Part shown: one piece after another, positions 6,694-15,459 of the stretch
Layout: each line of letters starts with the position of its first letter
Numbering within the stretch: the stretch's first letter is position 1
NCBI GenBank assembly: GCA_900766575.1
Contig: CAAFVW010000190.1
Location: 1-30,815, forward strand
Origin: Lachnospiraceae bacterium
GTDB lineage: Bacteria; Bacillota; Clostridia; Lachnospirales; Lachnospiraceae
DNA length: 30,815 bases
Direction of reading: 5' to 3'
The notes under the pieces: generated by a model
Told to the model about the DNA's origin: nothing
The model's database searches: none
The model's input: only the letters and a program-made list of their open reading frames with translations
Position numbers and translations under genes: made by a program

Positions 6694-9600
6694 TCACTTT
6701 GCCCGAAAATAATAGTCGATCCATTCCGTTCCTTCCATGGCAACATAATTCCCGTACATGGGGATATTGCAGCACAATGTCCGGCTGCCCTTCGGGAAGA
6801 TCAACTCATATCCCTTCGACGAAGCCAGTCCCGGATATCTGTCATCCTCTCTTCCATAGGAGAAATACACCGCAGAATTGCCTGCCTTTATAGGCTTCGG
6901 GGCCCCGATTCCTCCAGCGATCAGATACTCGTCCTTTTTCCAGTCGAAAAAGGTCCAGACCTTGTTTTCTCCAATCTGCCTGGGTTCTCTGTCACGTTCC
7001 TTCAGCAGAATCTTACCTTGCCCGTTCAAAAATGTCAATGTTCCCGTCTTTTTCTCAATCAGAATCCGTGCGCCGGCTATCGTAATCTCCACAGTGGAAG
7101 GTGTTTCCTTCACATTCCATTTAAGATTCTCTGCCGCCGCTACCGCTGCCTTGGGGAACTCCCGCTGCTGCCCTCTGGCAAAGCAAATTCGGAACAGATC
7201 TGAAGCAAGCGGCGTGATCCGCAGCGTCCCGTAACTACTGAGCAGATCCACTGCTGTCTTTCCTTTCATGACCATACGCACAGCACAGTCGATCCGGGAA
7301 TGTCCGGCAGGCATCAGGGTTTTGGTATCCGGCATATCACCGTACTCACCGTCGTTTTCAGCCTTTCGGGGCTCCTGTCTGACGGTTACCCTGCCTTTTC
7401 CTGTTCCATCTTGCACACACGATGGTTTCCGATTTCCGCTAACATCAGTCCTTTTTTGCACCGTATGCTTTGATGCTGTCGTTTCCTGTTCCGTCCGATT
7501 TTGCGCTGCCGTGCTCTGCACCGGTATCTTCTTCGGCCCGTAACGCTCTCTGGCCAGCCGCTCTTTTTCCGCTTCCTGTGCCCGCTGTCTGTAGATTTCT
7601 TCCTTTGTTTTCTCCGGTTCTGGCTGCTTCTGTACTGTCTTTACCGGTTTTTTCTGTGTATCTGCGGCAAAACGCATTCTCCGCTTCTGCTCCGGAGATA
7701 CCGGATCGGCGATCAGACCGGTCAGTTTCCCCCGGTACAGCACGGTAAGCTCGTGCAAAGCTCTGGTGGCTGCCACATACAACTGTTTTACATAGCCGTC
7801 TTCCACCGGGTAATCTTCCTCCGAGGCATTGAAGATCAATACTGCATCGAATTCCAGGCCTTTGGTATATTTTAACGGAAGTACCATGACTCCTTCACCA
7901 ATCGCATAGTTCCCGGCATCACCGGTATTTAATTTCACTTTCCCTTGCAGAGCCACCGTAACCTTTTCCGCCTCTGCCTCATCCATACAGATCACGGCCA
8001 TGGTGTCCAGTCCCTTGTCCTGCCATGCTTTTATCATCTGCTCCGCCCGCTTTGTCTGGTCAGAAAAATCTGCGCACTTTTTCACCGTGACCGGTTCTCC
8101 GTGACGGATGATCGGTTCCACCGGATAGACCGGAAAGCTTCCGTGATACAGAATGTCCGTGGCAAACTCTGAGATCTCCACGGTGTTACGATAGCTCTTC
8201 TGTAATATGCCAAAATAGTCAAATTCACCTGGCAGCATAAGTTTGCGCAGTTCTGTCCAGTCATTCAATCCATATTGATCAGAAATGTTCTGCGCCACAT
8301 CTCCCATGATGGTATAAGTGCACTTACTCAGACAGTATTTTAACGCCGCATATGCCATCATGCCAAAATCCTGGGCTTCATCAATAACCACATGCCCGGC
8401 TTCCCGAATCACGGTATCTTCCTTGATGCGCTTATAGAGATACGCCATCGTTGCCAGATCATAGACATCGAAGGCTCCCTCCGGCATAGAGACTGGAAAG
8501 TCTTTTTCCTGTTCTTCTCTGAGAAACTGCTCATACAGCTCCGCCACAGAGCCTTTCCATTCCCGTTTTCCGAAATAAGTCTCGTAATAATGCTTTAACT
8601 TCTGCTTTTCCGATGCGGTGTAGGAATAATATTTTCCGCTCAGTTCATTTTCCAGCCGCGCCATGAGGTAATCCGTCAGGCGGCTGATCTTGTCCGCACG
8701 CGACAGATCTTTGGTCTCTTTTAACAGACGGGTGATGGTGGCGCGGTCTAACAGCACTTTGCCGGTCTTTTCGATCACCACATCCTCTCTGGGAATCGCA
8801 CGGTACTCATAACGTAAGCAGAAATTCTCCAGTTCCCGGAACCAGGCAAGCGTCCCCTTTACCGCCGGGGTCACTCCCTTTACTACCGGTTTGATCTGAT
8901 AGGACTTGTCCCAGTCTTCATATAGGAGTCTCACAAACAGCTGCTCCATGGTCATCTGGGAGACACCGTAGACATTCAGTTCCGGCAATACTCCTGTAAT
9001 GTAATTCAGCAGCACCTGATTGCTTCCTACAATATAAAAATCTTCCGGTGCAAACTCCTGCTCGTAATTGTATAAAATGTAGGAAATACGGTGCATTGCC
9101 ACCGTAGTCTTGCCGGAGCCAGCCGCTCCCTGCACGATCATGTTGTGCTGCGGCTTTTTGCGGATGACTTCGTTCTGTTCCTGCTGGATCGTGGCAATGA
9201 TCTCTCCCAGCACCGCCTTTTTGTTCCGTGCCAGATATTTCGTCAACAGTTCGTCATTGGCCACCACATCGGAATCGTAGAAGTCTTTCAATTCATCGTT
9301 TTCAATCTCATAAGTGCGCTTTCTGGACAGGGTGATATCGTATTTTCCTTCTCCCTTTACAGAATAGGAAACCTCACCCAGAGCTGCATCATAATATACA
9401 CTGGCAATCGGAGCTCTCCAGTCGATGACTTCCGGTTCTGCGGGATTGTCCGCGATAACACTTCTTCCGATATAATAGACCTCGTCCTTTTTTAACTTTT
9501 TGTCCCGGAAATCAATCCTTCCAAAATATGGCTTTTTCCGCGCCTGCTCTGCCCTGCGCAGATCCTGATTCACGAACTTGAAGCGGGCATCCGCATCGTG

Positions 9601-9777
9601 CCACAAGGCCTGCGTCTCCTTGTCGTTCTCATCGAACTCTTCCTGCATGGCATGCAGTTCCTCCGCCAGTGCCTGTACGCTCCGCCTGTCAGCCTCTACC
9701 TTGCGCTGTGCGATCTCAAGGGTATGCTGTAATCTTTTCTCTTCATCCTGTCTTGTAATTCCGGGCAAGCTGCTCAT
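6694..9777 (-). CDS. helD: HelD-type UvrD/Rep-family helicase with a C-terminal GH31 N-domain-like module
   Basis: HelD proteins are superfamily 1 ATPases that bind RNA polymerase and release stalled complexes. This 1027-residue protein has a charged coiled-coil N-terminus (~10-85) and Walker A GAAGSGKTT (217-225). Walker B is VVIDEAQDF (DEAQD 466-470). Further motifs are QKSYRNT (526-532), KYTKGLEFDAV (636-646) and LYVAATRA (666-673). After a charged low-complexity linker (~705-840) comes an extra module (~848-1027). Its segments GTLRITPLASDLFR, EKKTGTLTFLNGQGK, SSKGYELIF and EWIDYYF resemble the non-catalytic beta-sandwich preceding the barrel of GH31 glycosidases. It stops just where the catalytic barrel would begin. 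The ATG at 9777 has an AGGAGAG site; an in-frame start at 9828 lacks one. The HelD assignment is firm, the GH31 link is by my pattern recognition. Confidence 0.85.
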   Translation of the reverse strand: MSSLPGITRQDEEKRLQHTLEIAQRKVEADRRSVQALAEELHAMQEEFDENDKETQALWHDADARFKFVNQDLRRAEQARKKPYFGRIDFRDKKLKKDEVYYIGRSVIADNPAEPEVIDWRAPIASVYYDAALGEVSYSVKGEGKYDITLSRKRTYEIENDELKDFYDSDVVANDELLTKYLARNKKAVLGEIIATIQQEQNEVIRKKPQHNMIVQGAAGSGKTTVAMHRISYILYNYEQEFAPEDFYIVGSNQVLLNYITGVLPELNVYGVSQMTMEQLFVRLLYEDWDKSYQIKPVVKGVTPAVKGTLAWFRELENFCLRYEYRAIPREDVVIEKTGKVLLDRATITRLLKETKDLSRADKISRLTDYLMARLENELSGKYYSYTASEKQKLKHYYETYFGKREWKGSVAELYEQFLREEQEKDFPVSMPEGAFDVYDLATMAYLYKRIKEDTVIREAGHVVIDEAQDFGMMAYAALKYCLSKCTYTIMGDVAQNISDQYGLNDWTELRKLMLPGEFDYFGILQKSYRNTVEISEFATDILYHGSFPVYPVEPIIRHGEPVTVKKCADFSDQTKRAEQMIKAWQDKGLDTMAVICMDEAEAEKVTVALQGKVKLNTGDAGNYAIGEGVMVLPLKYTKGLEFDAVLIFNASEEDYPVEDGYVKQLYVAATRALHELTVLYRGKLTGLIADPVSPEQKRRMRFAADTQKKPVKTVQKQPEPEKTKEEIYRQRAQEAEKERLARERYGPKKIPVQSTAAQNRTEQETTASKHTVQKRTDVSGNRKPSCVQDGTGKGRVTVRQEPRKAENDGEYGDMPDTKTLMPAGHSRIDCAVRMVMKGKTAVDLLSSYGTLRITPLASDLFRICFARGQQREFPKAAVAAAENLKWNVKETPSTVEITIAGARILIEKKTGTLTFLNGQGKILLKERDREPRQIGENKVWTFFDWKKDEYLIAGGIGAPKPIKAGNSAVYFSYGREDDRYPGLASSKGYELIFPKGSRTLCCNIPMYGNYVAMEGTEWIDYYFRAK

Positions 9778-9812
9778 GTTCTCTCCTGTTAAAATCAAAA
9801 TAGAAAAATAGG

Positions 9813-9836
9813 AAAAGGAAGCCTTCACAGACTTCC
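9813..9836 (-). terminator. Weak hairpin before the HelD-like gene
   Basis: On the minus strand GGAAG (9832-9836) can pair with CTTCC (9817-9821) across a 10-base loop, followed by TTTT (9813-9816). It lies immediately after the stop of the small acidic frame at 9838-9927. The stem is only 5 bp, so termination is uncertain. Confidence 0.25.
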
Positions 9837-9837
9837 C

Positions 9838-9927
9838 TTACCAGTCAGATCCCCAGTCTTCATATGAATAATACGGAGAATCCTCAAAATCCTCATAGTC
9901 CTGCAAAAACAACGTTAAATATTGCAA
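9838..9927 (-). CDS. Possible 29-codon acidic, aromatic-rich small protein
   Basis: A TTG-initiated frame of 29 codons ends at TAA (9838-9840). Its last 21 residues are strikingly biased: QDYEDFEDSP followed by YYSYEDWGSDW, with about eight acidic and eight aromatic residues. There is no strong Shine-Dalgarno, only GGGAAAAAG a few bases before the TTG. The composition looks protein-like rather than random. It could be a small protein, or the surviving C-terminus of a decayed gene between tRNA-Thr and the HelD-like gene. I do not recognise a family. Confidence 0.25.
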   Translation of the reverse strand: MQYLTLFLQDYEDFEDSPYYSYEDWGSDW

Positions 9928-9949
9928 TCAACGCTTTTTCCCGCTTAAC

Positions 9950-9990
9950 GCCAAAAGTGGAAACGCTGTAAATTCAACGTTTCCACTCTA
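9950..9990 (-). terminator. Terminator of the tRNA-Thr gene
   Basis: A perfect 10-bp inverted repeat AGTGGAAACG (9956-9965) and CGTTTCCACT (9978-9987) lies 12 bases past the 3' end of tRNA-Thr. On the minus strand it is followed by TTTTGG. The T tract is short but the position and stem support intrinsic termination. Confidence 0.6.
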
Positions 9991-9998
9991 TTCCTCAG

Positions 9999-10071
9999 AG
10001 CTGCTGACGGGAATCGGACCCGTGACCTCCGCACTACCAATGCGACGCTCTACCGACTGAGCCACAGCAGC
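9999..10071 (-). tRNA. tRNA-Thr (anticodon GGT)
   Basis: A complete 73-base cloverleaf reads on the minus strand. The acceptor arm GCTGCTG pairs with CAGCAGC, and the D-stem is GCTC/GAGC. The anticodon loop TTGGTAG gives anticodon GGT (codons ACC and ACU), and the T-loop is TCCGATT-like. The sequence GAGGTCACGGG after the anticodon stem is typical of threonine tRNAs. The discriminator reads T, and CCA is not encoded. Confidence 0.93.
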
Positions 10072-10104
10072 ATCACGTGACTGCTAACGCAATCACCGTG
10101 TTAC

Positions 10105-10133
10105 ATTCTAACAAAGCTTTTTCACTTTGTCAA
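10105..10133 (-). promoter_or_regulatory. Promoter of tRNA-Thr
   Basis: A consensus TTGACA -35 box (10128-10133) and TAGAAT -10 box (10105-10110) are separated by 17 bases on the minus strand. They are placed about 34 bases before the mature tRNA 5' end. Confidence 0.8.
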
Positions 10134-10149
10134 TAGAAATAATTATAAA

Positions 10150-10785
10150 TTATATATTTTTTTTGCACAATTCGTTCATTATGCTTTTGCAAATCAATTT
10201 CCGCATTTGCTCCGGTTCCACATCCTCACCGATATGGTGGCACCGGTACATCAGATACGAAATCATCCGTGCCAACAGAACATTGGTAATATAGGACATT
10301 GGAAGATCCTCCCGCAATTCCCAACGGGCCGCTGCATCATCGATAATTTGTCGGATCAGTTGGTCCACCGGTCCATCTCCCTGACCTTCGGCCATACATG
10401 TCCTGAGAAGATTCCCTTCCTTGGAATGATCCGTCAGAAGATGCAGAAAAGCCATAATAGACTCAATGCACTGGGAATGTTCTTCCACCAGAAGAAGCAT
10501 TCTGTCTATCTGCGTCTCCATGTCCGAACAAGTGGCGATCTGCTCCAAAGCCCGCTCCGTTACTTTGCGGATTTCATAGAACAACGCATACACAATGATT
10601 TCTTCCTTCGTATCAAAATACTCATAAGCAGTTCCTTTACCGATTCCCGCCTGTCCGGTGATCATAGACACACTCAGTTCAGAGACATCTTTTCCTCCCT
10701 GAAGTAGTGTGCTGACTGCTCTGTACATGGCAATCACCTTGGGAGGCACCTGCTCCGGTGCCTCCCTGCCGGTTATTTTACTCAT
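10150..10785 (-). CDS. TetR-family repressor of the RND efflux operon
   Basis: The 211-residue protein has an N-terminal TetR helix-turn-helix: SVSMITGQAGIGKGTAYEYF followed by DTKEEIIVYALF. The C-terminal two-thirds is a helical ligand/dimer domain with no recognisable ligand signature. Its ATG overlaps the stop of the RND pump gene (ATGA, 10782-10785), so it is translated with the pump as the third gene of the operon. The perfect palindrome at 15322-15339, just downstream of the operon promoter, is the likely binding site, giving negative autoregulation. That link is inference from position. Confidence 0.88.
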   Translation of the reverse strand: MSKITGREAPEQVPPKVIAMYRAVSTLLQGGKDVSELSVSMITGQAGIGKGTAYEYFDTKEEIIVYALFYEIRKVTERALEQIATCSDMETQIDRMLLLVEEHSQCIESIMAFLHLLTDHSKEGNLLRTCMAEGQGDGPVDQLIRQIIDDAAARWELREDLPMSYITNVLLARMISYLMYRCHHIGEDVEPEQMRKLICKSIMNELCKKNI

Positions 10786-13700
10786 TTTTCCATATCCTCC
10801 GCTTTCCCGGAGTCTTTGGCTTTGGCCATTCTTTTGGCCGCTCTTCTCTCCTGTCTGCTCCGTTTATCAAAGATCAGATAGAAGGTCGGGATCAGAATCA
10901 ACGTCAGGATGGTAGATGCTGTCAGTCCGCCGATGATAACCAGTGCCATTCCCTGCATCATGACACCATTATCGCCGAGTCCCATACCCATAGGAATCAT
11001 GGACAGGATGGTAGTCAGTGTTGTCATCAGAATCGGGCGCAGACGAATACTTCCGGAAGTCACCAGTGCATCCTCCGTGCTCATTCCTTCTTCTCTCAGC
11101 ATGTTTGCGGAATCCACGAACAAAATACCATTATTTACCACGATACCCATCAGCATCAAAAATCCCATCAGAGATACCATACTGATCGTACTCTGGGTGA
11201 GGAACAAAAGCAGGAACGAACCGATCAGTGCAAACGGAATACACATCATGACCATAAAGGAGAACCGGGGGGATTCAAACTGCATAGCCATGACCAGGAA
11301 TACCAGGAATGTTGCTATCAGGATTGCCTGCAGCAGTGCCTGGAACTCATCGTTCATCATCCCTGTCATCATACTGTCTGCAGGTGATACAGAATCCGGG
11401 AAAACAGTACGATCTACCAGGTCATTGATGGCATTCTGGGCATCAAAAATCTTCTCAGATGACAGGGTGGATGTTACGCTGACCTGATACAGACCATCCT
11501 GTTTCATGATCGTCTCCTGGCTCTCTGCATAATTGATCTCGGCAATATCTCTCAACGGCACTACCGTACCAAAAGAAGTATCCAGCCCCAGATCCATCAA
11601 CCGGCTCAGATTGTCATAGGTTCCTTCCGGATATTCCAGCCATACCGCATACTCCGAACCGTCATTGGTAATGGTCAGCGGATTCATGCCGCTTAACACA
11701 TTGTGAATAGTCATACCTACCTGAATCGGTGTCAGTCCGTACTGCATTGCCTTCAGCGGATCTACCACCACCTTGGCAAGGGTTGTGGAATTGACCAGAG
11801 AGTTCTCCGTTTTTACAACACCGTCAATCTTCTCGATCTCTGCCTGCAGATCCTCTGCTGCCTGCGCCAGTTCCGATCTGTCTCTGCCCTGGAGGTCGAT
11901 CTCATAACTGCTGGTGCTCATCATGGAACTCATACTGCTGCCGGAGGATGCCACCGTAACATCCATATCTGTCATTCCGGCCGCAATTCCATTCCATTTA
12001 TCTACCACCTGTGCCGTGGTAAGTGTTCTCTTCTTGATCAGATCCGCAGTAAGCGTTGCACTGGAACCGCTGATGGATACGGAATAGAATTCCACATCCG
12101 GCTCCTCCTGGGCAATCTGTTCCCACAATTTTAAAGCCTCATCCTCTTTTTCCAGTGTCGTACCGGAACGGAAATTCACCGTAACCGCCACAATACCTTC
12201 GTCTGCCGCAGGAATCAGCTCCATATCCAGAGTTCCCGCCAGCAGAACCGTACCGATCATCAGGGCAACTGCCACACCAACAACGGTTTTTCTGCGCTTC
12301 ATCAGCTTCCGCAGAGTCTTCTGATACCATGCGGTAAATTTCTTCAATAATTTGTCAATGGGAAGGTTTTCTTTTTCCTTCGGTTTAAATACTGTATAGA
12401 ACAACGGTACGAGCATCATTGCCGCAATCAGAGAGGCCAGCATGGCAAATACGATCGTAAATCCCAGCTGTTCAAACATCTGTCCGGACAATCCGTTCAT
12501 GGTAGCAAGTGGCAGATATACTACAATGGTGGTAATGGTGGATGCAATAATGGAAGCTGTGACTTCCTTCGTTCCTTCCAATGCCGCCTGCTTCAGATCC
12601 GGTGTTTCCTTTTGTCTTCGGAAACAGCTCTCTATCACAACGATAGATGAGTCTACCATCATACCGATGGCAATAACCAACGAGCCCAGTGTTACGATAT
12701 TCATGGAGAATCCCATCATGCTCATGAGGAGCAGTGTCAGAAACAGGGAAATCGGCATGGATGCACCAACGATCAGACTGGCTTTGAAATCACCGAAAAA
12801 CAGGAACAACACCGCCATGGTCAGCACAACGCCCAACAATAACGTCTCGCCTACACTGGTCAGTGAACTGATAATTGATGAACTGGCATCATAAGTAATT
12901 TCAAATTCAATGGCCGGGTTCTCCGACTGGATCTGCTGTAATTTTTCTGCTACGTCACGACAGGCATTTACCGTGCCCGCGCTGCTCTTATTCTTAATAC
13001 CGATGCTGATATTATCCTGTCCGTTGTAACGGCTGATACTGGTGACATCCTTAGATGCTGTAGTAACATTTGCAATATCCTGCAAAGTAACGACCTGCCC
13101 CTTCGTGGTCATGATCGGCACTTCGCGCAGCTTCTGCACGGTATTATACTCCATGGAAGCAGCAACACTGATGTCCTGGCTGCCCTGGGTCACACTTCCT
13201 GCGGGATAGGTAAAATCTACCGTACCCAGCATCTGTGCCACACTGGACATGGTCAGTCCATACTGATTCATTAAGGTCTCATTGAGTTCTACTTTGATAT
13301 AGTCCTCGGAGCCACCGGTCACGGATACCTGTGCCACACTGGACAGAGACTCTAACTCCGGTACTACGGCTTCGTTGACTACTTTCAGCAGATCCACATC
13401 ACCCGCTTCCACGGCAGAGATGGTCATGACATCCATACTGTTCATGTTCATCTCAATAATAGTAGGCTGATCCACATCATCCGGAAGGCTCAGCCTGGCT
13501 GTCTCCATGGCTGCACGCAGATCATTGTGGCATTCATCAATATCCACACCGTATTCATAGGTGAAAAGCACCATACAATAATTTTCATAGGAGTAGGAAT
13601 TCACGGAATCCACACCGCTCAGGGTGGAACCGGAATCTTCGATTACAGATGCTACCAGTTCATCCACGCTCTCCGGATCTGCACCGGGATACGTTGCCAT

Positions 13701-13841
13701 GACAATGAGCATGGGCATCTCAATATCCGGAGTCAGTTCCATTTTAAATCCGAAGATGGAACTAATGCCGAATACTGCCAGTGCCAGAATCACCAGGAAA
13801 CAGGACACCGGCCTTTTCAGAGCAAGCTTTGTCAAATTCAT
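10782..13841 (-). CDS. RND-family efflux pump, permease subunit
   Basis: This 1019-residue protein has the AcrB/MMPL-like RND plan. There is one N-terminal membrane helix (LALKRPVSCFLVILAL), a large extracytoplasmic loop, a six-helix bundle, a second large loop and a second six-helix bundle. The TM4 proton-relay motif reads GMMVDSSIVVIES, with one Asp followed by Ser where AcrB has Asp-Asp. TM10 reads MGIVVNNGILFVD, as in many Gram-positive RND pumps. It probably exports drugs or other amphiphiles by proton antiport, with the upstream lipoprotein as adaptor. GGGAGG lies 7 bases before the ATG, and the adaptor gene stops 13 bases earlier. A Gram-positive host has no TolC-type outer channel, so export would be across one membrane. 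Confidence 0.93.
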   Translation of the reverse strand: MNLTKLALKRPVSCFLVILALAVFGISSIFGFKMELTPDIEMPMLIVMATYPGADPESVDELVASVIEDSGSTLSGVDSVNSYSYENYCMVLFTYEYGVDIDECHNDLRAAMETARLSLPDDVDQPTIIEMNMNSMDVMTISAVEAGDVDLLKVVNEAVVPELESLSSVAQVSVTGGSEDYIKVELNETLMNQYGLTMSSVAQMLGTVDFTYPAGSVTQGSQDISVAASMEYNTVQKLREVPIMTTKGQVVTLQDIANVTTASKDVTSISRYNGQDNISIGIKNKSSAGTVNACRDVAEKLQQIQSENPAIEFEITYDASSSIISSLTSVGETLLLGVVLTMAVLFLFFGDFKASLIVGASMPISLFLTLLLMSMMGFSMNIVTLGSLVIAIGMMVDSSIVVIESCFRRQKETPDLKQAALEGTKEVTASIIASTITTIVVYLPLATMNGLSGQMFEQLGFTIVFAMLASLIAAMMLVPLFYTVFKPKEKENLPIDKLLKKFTAWYQKTLRKLMKRRKTVVGVAVALMIGTVLLAGTLDMELIPAADEGIVAVTVNFRSGTTLEKEDEALKLWEQIAQEEPDVEFYSVSISGSSATLTADLIKKRTLTTAQVVDKWNGIAAGMTDMDVTVASSGSSMSSMMSTSSYEIDLQGRDRSELAQAAEDLQAEIEKIDGVVKTENSLVNSTTLAKVVVDPLKAMQYGLTPIQVGMTIHNVLSGMNPLTITNDGSEYAVWLEYPEGTYDNLSRLMDLGLDTSFGTVVPLRDIAEINYAESQETIMKQDGLYQVSVTSTLSSEKIFDAQNAINDLVDRTVFPDSVSPADSMMTGMMNDEFQALLQAILIATFLVFLVMAMQFESPRFSFMVMMCIPFALIGSFLLLFLTQSTISMVSLMGFLMLMGIVVNNGILFVDSANMLREEGMSTEDALVTSGSIRLRPILMTTLTTILSMIPMGMGLGDNGVMMQGMALVIIGGLTASTILTLILIPTFYLIFDKRSRQERRAAKRMAKAKDSGKAEDMEK

Positions 13842-13854
13842 TCTGTTGCCTCCC

Positions 13855-15264
13855 TTACTCTTCTGTCTTCACCGGTGCAGTGACTTCCACACCATTCATC
13901 AGTTTGGGCGACCAGCTGGTAATCACAACATCTCCGGGCTGCACACCCTCGGTAATGGATATCTGTGTATCATCGAACAGATCTGTAGTCACATATGTTT
14001 TGACCGCCTTGCCATCCACGCTTAAATAAACATAAGAACCCGTATTGTCATAATATACCGCATCGTAAGGAATCAGCACCGCACTGTCGGAAGTGTGATA
14101 AGTATCCGTAGTCAGCTTCACAGACACACCGCTTGGCAGTGTACTGCCATCCGCATTGACTGCTGCCTTGATCTGGAACAATCCCGTCTGCTGGTTCACA
14201 GCTACACCGATTTCTGTGATATTGCCGGTATAATTGTCACCCCCACGCTCTACCGTCACTTCCTGTCCTATCGTCAGTGTATTTTTCACTGCTTCACTGA
14301 CCTGAAAAGTCACCGTCATCATGTTTTCATTGGCAATGGTATAAGCTGCGCTGCTGCTTCCCGCCACTCCGTTGACTTCTACCCCTTTACTCTGGATAGT
14401 GCCGGATATGGGTGCTTTGACAGTGTAGTAAGATAATGCCAGTTCCGCACTTTCCACTCCCACATTTGCCAGCTGTTCACTGGTGGACAGCTGTTTCTTC
14501 GTATCCTCCAGTGCCTGTCCCTGGGACAGTTCCTGGGAGCGGTCCAGAATATTCATGCTTTCCTTCGCTGCATTGTACGCAGATTCTGCCTGCTGCAAAG
14601 ACGGAGTAAGGGACTTTTTCGTTGTTTCCAGAGTTTCCTTCGTCTTCTGTACTTCTGCCAGTTGGGCCTGTAACGTTGCTGCTCCCTCAGCGTCTCCGCC
14701 GCTGACGCTCGCCGCCTTAATCGCTGCCTGCAATTTTTCTATCGTTTCCTGGCACTTATCAATGTTATCATCCACATCGTTATAATTGTTCAATACATTA
14801 AAATAAGCAATTTCGGCCTGATCATATCCGGACTGTGCCTGCACTCTGCTGCTGTCCATCTGGATATTGGCTGATTCCTGCTGTGTGGTCAGAGCACTGT
14901 CCGCCTGCTGTTTTGCGCTGGCAGCACTGAGCTTTGCCTGCTCTAGCTGCAATTTTGCCGCGGAATCGTCAATCTTGAACAGGACATCCCCCGCATTCAC
15001 CTGATCTCCCACTTCAAAATAGGTATCCGTTACCGTACCGGAAGCAAAGGGAATGACATAGACCATCTCCTGTGGAGAAATAGTTCCCACAAAGCTGTTC
15101 TGCAAAGTCAGTTTGCCGGTCTGTGCTTCTTCCATATCCACTACGACTGCTGAGGTCTCCACTGTCTCCTGCACCGCATTGCTGCCGCAGCCTCCAAGCA
15201 ACAGACTGCCTCCGAGCAACAGAGCCATTCCGGCATTGCAATTTCTTTTCCATGTATCACGCAT
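13855..15264 (-). CDS. RND efflux adaptor (membrane fusion protein) lipoprotein
   Basis: The 469-residue protein starts with a lipoprotein signal: a basic start, a hydrophobic run and lipobox LLGGC with Cys26. The mature part follows the HlyD/AcrA plan. A first lipoyl half-motif lies around VGDQVNAGDVLFKID, then a long alpha-helical hairpin (~105-270) rich in Gln, Ala and Glu. The second half-motif (YTVKAPISGTIQSKGVEVNG) and beta-barrel domains close it. It is the first gene of the efflux operon, 13 bases before the pump. The ATG is preceded by AAAGGCGAG. Confidence 0.9.
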   Translation of the reverse strand: MRDTWKRNCNAGMALLLGGSLLLGGCGSNAVQETVETSAVVVDMEEAQTGKLTLQNSFVGTISPQEMVYVIPFASGTVTDTYFEVGDQVNAGDVLFKIDDSAAKLQLEQAKLSAASAKQQADSALTTQQESANIQMDSSRVQAQSGYDQAEIAYFNVLNNYNDVDDNIDKCQETIEKLQAAIKAASVSGGDAEGAATLQAQLAEVQKTKETLETTKKSLTPSLQQAESAYNAAKESMNILDRSQELSQGQALEDTKKQLSTSEQLANVGVESAELALSYYTVKAPISGTIQSKGVEVNGVAGSSSAAYTIANENMMTVTFQVSEAVKNTLTIGQEVTVERGGDNYTGNITEIGVAVNQQTGLFQIKAAVNADGSTLPSGVSVKLTTDTYHTSDSAVLIPYDAVYYDNTGSYVYLSVDGKAVKTYVTTDLFDDTQISITEGVQPGDVVITSWSPKLMNGVEVTAPVKTEE

Positions 15265-15321
15265 GATCTTCTCGCCTTTCTGAATAAATATGTAATGCTG
15301 AACCTTCTGTGTTGTTTCAAA

Positions 15322-15339
15322 ACCGACCGGCTGGTCGGT
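15322..15339. promoter_or_regulatory. Palindromic operator of the efflux operon (probable TetR site)
   Basis: A perfect inverted repeat ACCGACC-GGCT-GGTCGGT lies 10 bases downstream of the -10 box, over the predicted transcription start. The GACCG/CGGTC core is typical of TetR-family operators. The repressor encoded at the end of the same operon is the natural candidate. Confidence 0.7.
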
Positions 15340-15349
15340 CAGTATTTGC

Positions 15350-15379
15350 AGTATACTCCCATGTCGGGATTTAAGTCAA
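15350..15379 (-). promoter_or_regulatory. Promoter of the RND efflux operon
   Basis: TTGACT (15374-15379) and TATACT (15350-15355) are separated by 18 bases on the minus strand. They point to the adaptor gene, with the palindromic operator immediately downstream. Confidence 0.75.
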
Positions 15380-15410
15380 TATTCCAACCCTGTAGATTCT
15401 ATTAAAAAAC

Positions 15411-15452
15411 TATAAAAAACACACTCCTGAAAAATTTTTTCAAGAATGTGTT
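15411..15452 (-). terminator. Strong intrinsic terminator after sigH
   Basis: A 16-bp inverted repeat (15418-15433 with 15437-15452, two G/T-compatible differences) follows the sigH stop. On the minus strand it is followed by a run of six T residues. It separates the cysE-sigH operon from the efflux operon promoter. An A-rich left arm may let it work in both directions. Confidence 0.85.
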
Positions 15453-15459
15453 CCTTTTA

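Noticed and set aside
10758..11487. Long plus-strand frames antisense to the RND pump
   Set aside because: Their composition (His/Gln- or Ile/Ser-rich) is that of a reverse-complement shadow of a membrane-protein gene, and no ribosome site is present.
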